From assembly GCF_008386315.1 (NCBI RefSeq), contig NZ_CP043808.1:310001-374000 (forward strand): 64,000 nucleotides of DNA, in the 5' to 3' direction. Below the pieces are notes generated by a model. That model was not told the DNA's origin, searched no databases, and was given only the letters and a program-made list of their open reading frames with translations. Of the stretch, positions 9,269 to 17,521 are shown piece after piece (the first letter of the stretch is position 1; each line of letters opens with the position of its first letter). This stretch comes from Serinicoccus marinus DSM 15273. GTDB lineage: Bacteria; Actinomycetota; Actinomycetes; Actinomycetales; Dermatophilaceae. The position numbers and the translations under genes were made by a program.

Positions 9269-10146
9269 TCAGCCCTCGGGAGTGCCTTGGTGGAAGCGCT
9301 GACGCCACTGCTGGCCGGTGCGCTGCCACAGCGAGCTGCGCAGCGTGCTCCCGCCGTCGCCGGAGCCCCGCCACAGCACCAGGACGAGATCGGCGCCCAG
9401 CCGCTGGGTGTCGACGACCTCGAGCTCCACCGGCTCCGCCAGCGGCGCGATCTCGGCCAGCAGCTGCTCACGGGTCCGCAGCCGCCCCGACCGGCCGACC
9501 TCCTGCCACGACGGGTGCAGCAGCCCGGCGACGCCGGCCGGGTCGGCGCGCACCTCGTCGCTGAGCAGCGAGCGCTCCAGGGCCACGACCTTGTCCTCGT
9601 CGCTGACCTCCTCGGACAGCGAGAAGAGGTCGGCCTCCGGCTGCCGCGTGGTGACCTCGAAGGCGTGCTCGGACCCGCCAGGAGACGCCCCGGCGAAACC
9701 GGGACCCGCCTCCGGCTCGCGGCCCGCGGCATACGCCTGCGCCGCGGCGTTGGCGAGGCGGTCCGCCTCCTCGTTGAGCCCGTGGCCGGCGTGCCCCTTG
9801 ACCCACTGGAAGCGCACGTTCGGCCGCATCGCCGCGTCGAGGGCCTTCATGATCTCGACGTTGGCCACCGGCTTGCCGTCCCCCTTGCGCCAGCCCTTGC
9901 GCTTCCACCCCGGCATCCACTGGTGATCGACTTGATGGCGTACTGCGAGTCGCAGTAGACGAGCAGATCCTCCTCCAGGTCCTCGGTCTGCTGCAGCAGG
10001 TCGAGCACCGCGGTCAGCTCACCCATGTTGTTGGTGCCGCGCTCCCAGCCGCCGCTGGCCCACCGGTCCGCGTCGACGTACCACCCCCACCCGGCCGGTC
10101 CGGGGTTGCCGAGCGCGGATCCGTCGGCGGCTGCTTCGAGAGTCAT
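9269..10146 (-). pseudogene. rnhA: ribonuclease HI with C-terminal extra domain, frameshifted
   Basis: RNase HI cleaves RNA in RNA:DNA hybrids. Catalytic acids are visible: Asp in ADGSALGNPGPAG, Glu in NMGELTAV, Asp in YCDSQYA, and the late His/Asp in [16 protein letters not shown]. The frame breaks near 9923, where [14 protein letters not shown] is expected and one A is missing (ACCAGTGG for ACCAAGTGG). Restored length about 292 aa, twice a normal RNase HI: after a Gly/Pro linker, about 120 residues resemble a DUF4440/SnoaL-like fold. ATG 10146 has TAGGCT at 10154-10159, 7 nt upstream, so it is probably leaderless. Likely a sequencing error rather than a dead gene. Confidence 0.82.
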
Positions 10147-10246
10147 GGCGCCAAGCCTAGGTCGCGTGGGGACGAGCACCGCACCCACGGCTGCGGCCGG
10201 CCAGGCGGCCCCAGTCACCCTGCACTCACGCCCTACCCTGGGGACC

Positions 10247-10828
10247 ATGAGCGAGACCCTGCACCTCGTCGGCGAGGCCGAGGCCGACCGCATCCTCACC
10301 GAGCACCCCTTCGCGCTGCTGACCGGCATGCTGCTGGACCAGCAGATCCCGATGGAGGTCGCCTTCGACGGCCCCCGCAAGATCCTCGAGCGCCTCGGGT
10401 CGGTCGACCCCGCGGCGATCGCCGGGACCGATCCGGAGGAGTTCATCGCCCTCTGCGCCACCCCACCGTCGGTCCACCGCTTCCCGAAGTCGATGGGGCA
10501 GCGGGTGCACGACCTCGCCGCCGCCGTCGTCCAGGACTACGACGGTGACACGGCCGCCATCTGGTCGCAGGGCGAGCCGGACGGCAAGGAGGTCCTCAAG
10601 CGGCTCAAGGCGCTGCCCGGCTTCGGCGACCAGAAGGCCAAGATCTTCCTCGCCCTGCTCGGCAAGCAGCGCGGCCTGACCGCGAACGGCTGGCGCGAGG
10701 CGGCCGGAGACTACGGCAAGGACGGTGTCCACATGTCCATCGCCGACGTCACGAGTGCCGACTCCCTGCAGCAGGTCCGTGCCTACAAGAAGGAGAAGAA
10801 GGCGGCCGCCAAGGCTGCGCGAGCGTGA
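10247..10828 (+). CDS. HhH-GPD-type base excision repair protein
   Basis: 193-aa protein with the helix-hairpin-helix region of the endonuclease III/AlkA superfamily (LKALPGFGDQKAKIFLALL). In actinobacteria this small family is named HhH-GPD-type base excision repair protein; its substrate is not known. An early QQIPMEVAF segment resembles the DNA-contacting start of the family. The last 20 residues are Lys/Ala-rich. I chose ATG 10247 because TACCCT ends 7 nt before it (leaderless pattern). Overlaps the next gene by 4 nt (GTGA). Confidence 0.8.
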   Translation: MSETLHLVGEAEADRILTEHPFALLTGMLLDQQIPMEVAFDGPRKILERLGSVDPAAIAGTDPEEFIALCATPPSVHRFPKSMGQRVHDLAAAVVQDYDGDTAAIWSQGEPDGKEVLKRLKALPGFGDQKAKIFLALLGKQRGLTANGWREAAGDYGKDGVHMSIADVTSADSLQQVRAYKKEKKAAAKAARA

Positions 10829-12048
10829 CCGCGCACGTTCCCGAGCCCGGGCCCTCAGGGCCCGACGGTCGACCGCCACGGACCTCCGTCTGGTCGACGC
10901 CGGGGATGGTCGCGATCGGGATCGTCGCGCTCACCGGCTTCTCCGGGTATGCCGCGCTCCTCCCGGTGGCGCCGCTGTGGGCCGTGGCGGGCGGGGCCGA
11001 CAGCGCCGGCGCCGGGCTGGTCAACTTCGTCCTGCTCGGCATGACGGTCGCCACGCAGTTCGCCGTGCCCTGGTCAATCAGCCGCATCGGCTGGGCGTGG
11101 GTGCTGTCCCTCGGCATGGTCTTCCTCGGGGTCCCCTCGCTGCTGCACGGGCTCACCGACGCGCTGGCACCGACCCTCGCCCTCTCCGCCGTGCGGGGCG
11201 TCGGCTTCGGCATCCTCACCGTCGCCGCCAACGCCGCCGCCGTGCTCCTCGTCGAGCCCGCGCGCCGGGGTGCGGCGGTCGGGGCATACTCCGCAGCGCT
11301 GTCGATCCCCAACGTCATCTTCATGCCGCTCGGCGGCTGGGCCGCGCAGACCCTCGGCTACTGGCCGGTCTTCGCCGTCGGCGCGATCCCGCTGCTGGGC
11401 ATACCGGCCTGCGTCGTGGTCGCGCGTCACCTGCCGACCCGGGCCACCCACGACACCCGGCACCCCGACGTGGACGAGCCGCCGGCGACCCTGCGCACCT
11501 ATCTCGCACTGCTGCGACCCACGTTCGTCCTGCTGGCCGTGACCCTGGCCGGTGGGGCCGTCATCACCTTCGCCCCGCAGCTGGTCGCGCTGCCCTGGCT
11601 GTCCGCGGCGGGCCTGTTCGCCATGGGCCTCGTCTCGGCTGTCACGCGCTGGCGGATCGGCGAGGTCACCGACCGCGTCGGCGTGGACCGTCTCGTGGCA
11701 CCGTTCATCGTGCTGACGGCGGTGGTCTTCGCGGTGATGGCCTGGCTGGTGCGCGAGCCGGTCACCACCGGTCAGGCCGCGGCGTGGATCGTCACCTGCG
11801 CGTTCGTCGGCCTCTGCTTCGGCGCGCTGCAGAACCTCACGATGCTCCAGGCGTTCGCGGCGGCCGGTCCGCGCCGGGTGGGCACGGCCAGCACCGTCTG
11901 GAACGCCGGCTTCGACACCGGCACCGCCAGTGGCGCCCTGCTCGTCGGTGCGGTCGCCGTCGGGGCTGGCTTCGGGTGGGGTATGGCCCTGGTCGCCGGG
12001 ATCTCGTTGCTCACGCTCCCGCTCGCGGTGATCCACGCCCGTCGCTGA
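10825..12048 (+). CDS. MFS transporter
   Basis: 407-aa membrane protein with about 12 hydrophobic segments and a polar Pro-rich N-terminus of about 25 residues. Resembles single-component MFS permeases; conserved charged loops are weak and the substrate cannot be predicted. GTG 10825 overlaps the stop of the HhH-GPD gene, so the two are co-transcribed, though no functional link is known. A 74-bp hairpin repeat begins 2 nt after the stop. Confidence 0.8.
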   Translation: MTAHVPEPGPSGPDGRPPRTSVWSTPGMVAIGIVALTGFSGYAALLPVAPLWAVAGGADSAGAGLVNFVLLGMTVATQFAVPWSISRIGWAWVLSLGMVFLGVPSLLHGLTDALAPTLALSAVRGVGFGILTVAANAAAVLLVEPARRGAAVGAYSAALSIPNVIFMPLGGWAAQTLGYWPVFAVGAIPLLGIPACVVVARHLPTRATHDTRHPDVDEPPATLRTYLALLRPTFVLLAVTLAGGAVITFAPQLVALPWLSAAGLFAMGLVSAVTRWRIGEVTDRVGVDRLVAPFIVLTAVVFAVMAWLVREPVTTGQAAAWIVTCAFVGLCFGALQNLTMLQAFAAAGPRRVGTASTVWNAGFDTGTASGALLVGAVAVGAGFGWGMALVAGISLLTLPLAVIHARR

Positions 12049-12049
12049 G

Positions 12050-12123
12050 GGACCGACCACGGCATAGCACAGGCTCCATCGGGAAGTTCGCCGATGAAGG
12101 TCGTGCTATCCCGACGTTGGTCC
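12050..12123. repeat. 74-bp structured intergenic repeat, copy 1
   Basis: Near-identical in layout to 29629-29702 (about 62 of 74 positions match). Nested stems: outer GGACC/GGTCC, middle 9-bp stem GGCATAGCA/TGCTATCCC with one mismatch, inner CATCGG/CCGATG around a short loop. It starts right after a stop codon and lies between convergent genes, so a bidirectional terminator role is plausible. Confidence 0.85.
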
Positions 12124-12140
12124 CCAAGGCCCGTGGGCGT

Positions 12141-12256
12141 TGCGCTCGGTGTCCTCAGGCGGCTGTCAGGTCGAGTTCTCTGTCGACCTTCCGCGCCGCC
12201 CTCCGGCCGGTGCTCGCTGCGCTGCGCTCCGTGTCCTCAGGCGGCTGTCAGGTCGA
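12141..12256. repeat. 34-bp direct repeat duplicating the xthA 3' end
   Basis: The stretches 12141-12174 and 12223-12256 match at 33 of 34 bases, 82 bp apart. The second copy holds the last codons and stop of xthA; the first is a detached duplicate downstream of the gene. Probably a local duplication or replication-slippage scar. Confidence 0.8.
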
Positions 12257-13040
12257 CGACCACGGGCGCGTGGTCCGAGGCGCCCTTGCCCTTGCGCTCG
12301 TCCCGGTCGATGAAGGCACCCTCCACCTGGGCCGCCAGCGCCGGTGACCCGAGGCAGAAGTCGATCCGCATGCCCCGCCGCTTCGCGAAGGCCAGCTGGG
12401 TGTAGTCCCAATAGGTGTAGGTCCCGGGGCCTGGCGTGTGCTCCCGGGTGACGTCGGCATACCCCGCCTCCACCACACCTCGGAAGGCGTCGCGCTCACC
12501 CTCGCTGGTATGCGTGCGACCGGCGTAGTAGTCGACCGACCAGACGTCCTCGTCGGTGGGGGCGATGTTCCAGTCGCCCATGAGCGCGATCCGCGCGTCC
12601 GGGTCGGCGGTCAGCCAGTCGGACCCGGCGGCGCGCAGCGCCTCCAGCCACGCCAGCTTGTAGTCCAGGTGCGGGTCCTCCAGCGATCTCCCGTTGGGGA
12701 CGTAGAGGCTCCAGACCCGAACCCCGCCGCAGGTCGCGCCGAGCGCCCGCGCCTCGACCACCGCCTCGGCCTCGTCGGAGCCCCAGCTCGGCTGCCCGGG
12801 GAAGCCGACCTCGACCTCCTCCAGCCCGACCCGGCTGACCACGGCGACACCGTTCCACTGGTTCAGTCCGACGTGCGCCACCTCGTAGCCCGCCTGCTCG
12901 AACGGCAGCAGCGGGAACTGGTCGTCCCGGCACTTGGTCTCCTGCAGCGCCAGCACGTCGATCTCGTGCCGCTCGAGAAGGGCGACCGCCCGGTCCACCC
13001 GGATCCGGATGCTGTTGCAGTTCCACGTCGCGATACGCAC
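12237..13040 (-). CDS. xthA: exodeoxyribonuclease III (AP endonuclease)
   Basis: 267-aa Mg-dependent 3'-5' exonuclease and AP endonuclease of base excision repair. Family signatures in order: ATWNCNSI, LALQETKC (Glu ligand), LYVPNG, MGDWNIAP (Asp/Asn active site), and the C-terminal SDHAPVVVDL with catalytic Asp-His. Full length, no frameshift. GTG 13040 is preceded by TACGCT (reverse strand, 13047-13052) at 6 nt, a leaderless pattern. Its 3' end is partly duplicated downstream. Confidence 0.93.
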   Translation of the reverse strand: MRIATWNCNSIRIRVDRAVALLERHEIDVLALQETKCRDDQFPLLPFEQAGYEVAHVGLNQWNGVAVVSRVGLEEVEVGFPGQPSWGSDEAEAVVEARALGATCGGVRVWSLYVPNGRSLEDPHLDYKLAWLEALRAAGSDWLTADPDARIALMGDWNIAPTDEDVWSVDYYAGRTHTSEGERDAFRGVVEAGYADVTREHTPGPGTYTYWDYTQLAFAKRRGMRIDFCLGSPALAAQVEGAFIDRDERKGKGASDHAPVVVDLTAA

Positions 13041-13174
13041 CGGACCAGCGTATGCGCCGGGACCCTCGACATCCGGATCCCCCGACGGAGCCGAACACCC
13101 GTGACACAGTGAGACACAGCCATCAGGCGGTCGCGGTGGACCTCGTGCATCCTCGACCCGAGAGTGAGACCGAC

Positions 13175-13389
13175 ATGGTCATGGGACTTCCGGCACACCC
13201 GTTGCTCGTGCACGTTGCCATCGTCCTGCTGCTCCTCGCGGCCGGGGGCGTTCACGTCTGGCGGGCCGGTGGCCCGCCCGGGTCGGCACCGCGCTGGCTG
13301 TCCTCGCCGCTGCGGTCTGGGCGGTCTGGGCGGTCGTCGCGGTGACGCTGGCCGGACATACCGGCGCCACCTCGGTCTGGGGCGGCTGA
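13175..13389 (+). pseudogene. DUF2231-like membrane protein, internally deleted remnant
   Basis: The start GLPAHPLLVHVAIVLLLLA in one frame and the end LAGHTGATSVWGG in another are typical of the two ends of the DUF2231 family (about 150-170 aa). Only about 70 codons lie between, with the frame changed, so most of the middle is gone. A decayed gene rather than a sequencing error, because the loss is far more than one base. Confidence 0.6.
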
Positions 13390-13393
13390 GCCG

Positions 13394-13803
13394 TCAGGGG
13401 GCCGTGATCTGACGCACCGCGCGGAGGTACCCCGCACGCACCACCGGTGACCCCAGCGCCGCGAGGCGGTCGGGCAGCCCGGTCACGGCATACTGCTGCT
13501 CCCAGCGGATCCGGGTGTCCGGCCCGGCGGCGCGCAGGGTCACCTCGATCTGCCCGCTCAGCGGTCGGCCGACCTTGTCCACGACGGCGTGGGTGTGCGG
13601 TGTCCACTCGCGGACCACCATCTCGTCGTCGATCTGCACGGGGCCGAGGCGGGTGTGGGCGACGAACTCCGCGCCTGGACCGAGGGGCCCACCGAGCGTC
13701 GTCGTGAGCGGGATGGCAGCGGTGTGCCGCTCCAGGTCCCACAACCGCTCCCACACCTTCTGCGGGGGCCGGGGACGAGGACGTCGAACCAGAAGGAGGC
13801 CAC
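13394..13803 (-). pseudogene. SRPBCC (polyketide cyclase/lipid-transport-like) protein, frameshifted
   Basis: A START-like helix-grip fold protein of about 136 aa if repaired. It begins [10 protein letters not shown], typical of SRPBCC proteins, then breaks near 13770 in a C-run; adding one C gives [18 protein letters not shown] and the rest reads through to VRQITAP. GTG 13803 is the probable start. Ligand unknown. The single missing base in a homopolymer suggests a read error. Confidence 0.7.
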
Positions 13804-13848
13804 GGCGCCAGTCTAGGCGTGTCGGAGCCGGTGCCTACGATGGAGCGC

Positions 13849-14654
13849 ATGAGCACGCCGAGCCTGGGAGCACACGTCGAGCAGACCGACCCGATCGCCG
13901 AGGCGCAGGCGCGGCAGGCGCCGCTCGTGCAGTTCTTCCTCGGGGACCCGCAGGGCTACAAGGGGCCCGAGGTCCGCTTCGAGGGTGGGGCACCGGCGTT
14001 GCGCGCGGCGGCGCAGGACGCGGGCGTCGACCTCTACGTCCACGCGCCCTACATCGTCAACGTCGCGACGCTCAACAACCGCATCCGCATCCCCTCGCGC
14101 AAGCTGCTCCAGCAGCACCTCGACGCCGCGACCGAGATCGGCGCCAAGGGCCTCATCGTCCACGGTGGCCACGTCGGTGCCGACGACGACCCGGAGAAGG
14201 GTTTCGACAACTGGCGCAAGGCCATCGAGTCCCTGACGATCGGGGACACCCCGGTGCTCATCGAGAACACCGCGGGCGGGGACAACGCCATGGCCCGCCA
14301 CCTCGACCGCATCGCCCGCGTCTGGGAGGCCATCAGCGCGGCCGAGGGCTCCGACCGGGTGGGCTTCTGCCTCGACACCTGCCACGCGTGGGCCGGCGGC
14401 ATCGCACTGGACGACGTCGTGGACCAGGTGCGCGCGATCACCGGTCGGATCGACCTGGTGCACGCCAACGACTCGCGGGACGCCGCCGGGTCGGGCGCGG
14501 ACCGGACCGGCACGCCAACCTGGGCGCCGGTCAGCTCCCGCCGGACGAGCTGGCCGACGTCGTGCGCGCCGCCGGGGCGCCGGTCGTGATCGAGACCCCG
14601 GGCGGGGCGCAGGAGCACAACGCCGACCTGGACTGGCTCCGCGAGCACCTCTGA
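13849..14654 (+). pseudogene. nfo: deoxyribonuclease IV (endonuclease IV), frameshifted by a 5-bp duplication
   Basis: Zinc-dependent AP endonuclease, TIM barrel. Metal ligands are visible: [36 protein letters not shown], and after the break HANLG and VIETPG. The frame is lost at about 14505, where ACCGG is tandemly repeated (GACCGGACCGGCAC); removing one copy restores about 266 aa, the normal length. A 5-bp tandem duplication is more like true replication slippage than the usual one-base errors in this window. ATG 13849 has TACGAT 7 nt upstream. Confidence 0.85.
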
Positions 14655-14689
14655 GCGCGGGCGCTGAGGGTCCGCCTACGCTGGGCGCC

Positions 14690-15478
14690 ATGGGAACAGC
14701 GCTGGTGACCGGGGCCTCGTCCGGCCTGGGTCGGGAGTATGCCGTCCAGCTCGCCACGCGCGGGCACGACCTGGTCCTCGTGGCCCGTGACCGGGCCCGG
14801 CTGGAGGAGCTGGCGACCGAGCTCGCCACCCGGCACCGCGTGGCGGTCGAGGTGCTGCCGGCCGACCTCTCGGACCGGGACGACCTGACCCGCGTCGCCG
14901 AGCGGGTCGGCAGCACGGGGGCACAGCCGGTGGACCTGCTCGTCAACAACGCCGGGTTCGGCTCGCGGCGGGGCTTCGTCAGGGGCGACCTCGCCGAGGA
15001 GGAGGCGGCCCTGGACCTCATGGTGCGGGCGGTGATGGTGCTCTCGCACGCCGCCGGCGGGTCCATGCGCAGCCGGGGGCGCGGCGCGGTCCTCAACGTC
15101 TCCTCGGTCGCCTCCTACGCCGTCATGGGTCACTACTCCGCGATCAAGGCCTACGTCACGGTCTTCTCAGAGGCGTTGGCCACCGAGCTCGCCCCGCACG
15201 GGGTCACCGTCACGGCGGTGTGCCCGGGCTTCGTGCACACCGAGTTCCACGCGCGGGCCGAGATGAACATGTCCCGCCTCCCGGACGCGCTGTGGCTCGA
15301 GGCCGCCGACGTGGTGCGGGAGAGCCTCGACGACGTCGCCGCCGGGCGGGTGGTGTCGGTGCCCTCGCTCACCTACAAGGCGCTGGTGGGCGTGCTGCGG
15401 CTGGCTCCGCGCCGGCTCACCCGCACCGTGGCGGGATCGCTCGCGAGTCGACGCCGCGCGCCGCGCCGGGCGGGATGA
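14690..15478 (+). CDS. short-chain dehydrogenase/reductase (SDR)
   Basis: 262-aa NAD(P)-dependent oxidoreductase. Cofactor motif TGASSGLG at residues 7-14, then NNAG, the catalytic Ser in NVSSVASY and the Tyr-Lys pair. In place of the usual YxxxK the sequence reads YSAIKAY, so Tyr and Lys keep their spacing. A basic C-terminal tail follows. Closest in layout to the DltE/YohL-type group of classical SDRs. TACGCT ends 7 nt before ATG 14690 (leaderless pattern). Overlaps the next gene by 4 nt. Substrate unknown. Confidence 0.88.
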   Translation: MGTALVTGASSGLGREYAVQLATRGHDLVLVARDRARLEELATELATRHRVAVEVLPADLSDRDDLTRVAERVGSTGAQPVDLLVNNAGFGSRRGFVRGDLAEEEAALDLMVRAVMVLSHAAGGSMRSRGRGAVLNVSSVASYAVMGHYSAIKAYVTVFSEALATELAPHGVTVTAVCPGFVHTEFHARAEMNMSRLPDALWLEAADVVRESLDDVAAGRVVSVPSLTYKALVGVLRLAPRRLTRTVAGSLASRRRAPRRAG

Positions 15479-16797
15479 GACGGCGGGGGCGGTTCGCCGG
15501 GCTCCTGGTGCTCGCCCTCGTCAGCGGAGGGGCGCTGGTCTGGCAGGGCAGCCACCGCCAGGTGCCGTTGCACCAGGACGGGGTGACCCGCGACGCCTGG
15601 GGAGAGCTCGTCGCGGTCGCGCCCGGAAGGGCCGCCGACGGCTGGCTCCCGTTGTCGACGGACGGGCAGACCCGCCCGGTCGAGGTGTCCGTGCTCTCGG
15701 CCCGGGCTGCGGGGCGGCAGGCGTGGCTCGCGTCGGGGTGGCAGCCGTCCGTCTCCGCGCGGCACCGTGACCTCGTGCGCAGCGCCCTGGAGGACCTGCA
15801 CCTGCTCACCGCGCCCACGGGCGCCGCCCCGGGCGCGGTGCTCGCCGGCGCCTCCCCGGCGTGGCGGTTCGTGTGGCCGCGGGACGCCTCCTTCGCCGCC
15901 GTCGCCCTGGCCCGGTCCGGTCACGAGGAGGACGCGCTCGAGGTGCTCCTGCTGCTCCAGGACCTGCAGGCCGCGGACGGCTCCCTGCAGGCCCGTTACG
16001 TCCCGCTCGGCGACGGCTCGGTCCCGGACGAGCGGCCGGCGCAGGAGGACGGCCCCGGGTGGGCGCTCTGGGCGGCTCGGGAGGTCATCGACACCGGTAT
16101 GCCGGGTGCCACGCCCGAGGACGACCCGGCACGATCTCTCGCGCCCCTGGTCACGCGCTCCACCGCTCGGCTGCTGGACCGGCTGGACCCGCAGACCGGG
16201 CTGCCCCGACCCTCGCCGGACTACTGGGAGCGGCCCGAGGAGGAGCTCACCCTCGGCATCGCGGCCACCTCGCTCATGGGTCTCGAGGCGGCCGCCGACC
16301 TGCACGCCCGCGGCGCGGTAGCGAAGCGCGAGTGGCAGGCGGCGGGCGTGGACCCTGCCACCCTGACGCCCACCGCCGCGGCGGTGCGCGAGCGGATCGT
16401 GGACGAGTTCGGTCCGTCCTTCCCCAGACACCTCGGGGGCCGTCCCGATGCCGCGGTCACCTTCCTCCTGCCGCCCTTCGTCGACGAGGCCGTCCCGGGG
16501 GCGGAGCTGGCCCGACGGCGCTCGCAGGCGCCGCAGCGGCGCCCGGCCGGAGGGCTGGCACCGGGCGCCGGGTGGCGCAACGACGGGGTGTCCTGGACGC
16601 CGGAGACGGCCCTGCAGGCGGTGGCGGCCGCGCATACCGGACGGGACGAGGAGGCGGGGGAGTGGCTGGACTGGCTGGACGAGCATCGGACCGACGCCGG
16701 AGCACTGCCGGAGAAGGTCCTGCACGACGGCGACCCGGCGGCGGTGGCGCCGCTGGCCTGGACCGCGGCGCTCGTGGTCCTGGCCGCCCGCCCCTGA
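15475..16797 (+). CDS. glycoside hydrolase family 15-like secreted or membrane-anchored protein
   Basis: 440-aa protein with an N-terminal signal or anchor (RRRGRFAGLLVLALVSGGAL). The mid-region WRFVWPRDASFAAVALARSG followed by LQDLQAADGSLQARY matches the (alpha/alpha)6 barrel start of GH15 glucoamylase-like proteins. Repeated helical segments continue to the end. Whether the catalytic Glu pair is intact cannot be judged by eye. ATG 15475 overlaps the SDR stop (ATGA). It probably acts outside the membrane on a glycan; substrate unknown. Confidence 0.65.
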   Translation: MRRRGRFAGLLVLALVSGGALVWQGSHRQVPLHQDGVTRDAWGELVAVAPGRAADGWLPLSTDGQTRPVEVSVLSARAAGRQAWLASGWQPSVSARHRDLVRSALEDLHLLTAPTGAAPGAVLAGASPAWRFVWPRDASFAAVALARSGHEEDALEVLLLLQDLQAADGSLQARYVPLGDGSVPDERPAQEDGPGWALWAAREVIDTGMPGATPEDDPARSLAPLVTRSTARLLDRLDPQTGLPRPSPDYWERPEEELTLGIAATSLMGLEAAADLHARGAVAKREWQAAGVDPATLTPTAAAVRERIVDEFGPSFPRHLGGRPDAAVTFLLPPFVDEAVPGAELARRRSQAPQRRPAGGLAPGAGWRNDGVSWTPETALQAVAAAHTGRDEEAGEWLDWLDEHRTDAGALPEKVLHDGDPAAVAPLAWTAALVVLAARP

Positions 16798-16849
16798 GCC
16801 AGGGCCGCCGTGCGGGAGGGTGGACCACACCCTCGCCTACGCTGCTGGC

Positions 16850-17401
16850 ATGACCACCCCGCGCGACCGCCTGCTCCAGCTCGTCACCGACCTCGCCGTC
16901 GTCCACGGCCGGGTCACGCTGTCGTCGGGGGCGGAGGCGGACTACTACGTCGACCTGCGGCGGATCACGCTGCACGGTGAGGCGGCCCCGCTGGTCGGCG
17001 AGGTGATGCTCGACCTCGTCGACGACCTGGACGTGGACGCCGTCGGGGGACTGACGATGGGGGCGGACCCGGTGGCCGCGGCGATGCTCCACGCCGCCGC
17101 ACGTCGCGACGGCCACCCGCTCGACGCCTTCGTCGTCCGCAAGAGCGAGAAGGCCCACGGGCTGCAGCAGCGCATCGAGGGTCCCTCGATCGCCGGGCGT
17201 CGGGTGGTGGTCGTCGAGGACACGTCGACGACCGGCAACTCCCCGCTGACCGCGGTGCAGGCGGTGCGGGAGGCGGGGGCCGAGGTGGTCGCGGTCGCGG
17301 TCATCGTCGACCGGGGCAGCGGCGCGCGCGAGCGGGTCGAGGCCCAGGGCCTGACCTACCGGGCGGCCTACCAGCTGGGCGATCTCGGCCTGGGCGACTA
17401 G
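16850..17401 (+). CDS. pyrE: orotate phosphoribosyltransferase
   Basis: 183-aa enzyme converting orotate and PRPP to OMP in pyrimidine synthesis. PRPP-binding motif VVVVEDTSTTGNS near residue 120, and the N-terminal LSSGAEADYYVDLR with the Lys/Arg-binding VVRKSEKAHG typical of PyrE. ATG 16850 is preceded by TACGCT at 6 nt, a leaderless pattern. It stands alone, away from the other pyr genes, as in many actinobacteria. A palindromic repeat separates it from the convergent next gene. Confidence 0.92.
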   Translation: MTTPRDRLLQLVTDLAVVHGRVTLSSGAEADYYVDLRRITLHGEAAPLVGEVMLDLVDDLDVDAVGGLTMGADPVAAAMLHAAARRDGHPLDAFVVRKSEKAHGLQQRIEGPSIAGRRVVVVEDTSTTGNSPLTAVQAVREAGAEVVAVAVIVDRGSGARERVEAQGLTYRAAYQLGDLGLGD

Positions 17402-17452
17402 CGGTCCGCCCACACCGACCGGACGCCCGACCGGACACCACGATCGGACATG

Positions 17453-17512
17453 CCGAGCGGCCCACTCCGGCGGGCGCTCGCGGGGCGAGAGCTGCCGAGA
17501 TGGGCCGCTCGG
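17453..17512. repeat. 60-bp palindromic repeat, family B copy 1
   Basis: Perfect 12-bp terminal inverted repeats CCGAGCGGCCCA / TGGGCCGCTCGG (17453-17464, 17501-17512) enclose a second small hairpin. It lies between convergent pyrE and the acidic repeat gene. A related element is inside purL at 35761-35821; the arms differ at one position on each side in a pairing-preserving way. Confidence 0.75.
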
Positions 17513-17521
17513 TGAGTGTCG

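Noticed and set aside
13688-13701. A 14-base match to the MFS repeat unit (CCCACCGAGCGTCG).
   Set aside because: It encodes a normal part of the SRPBCC protein and the similarity does not extend; probably chance.
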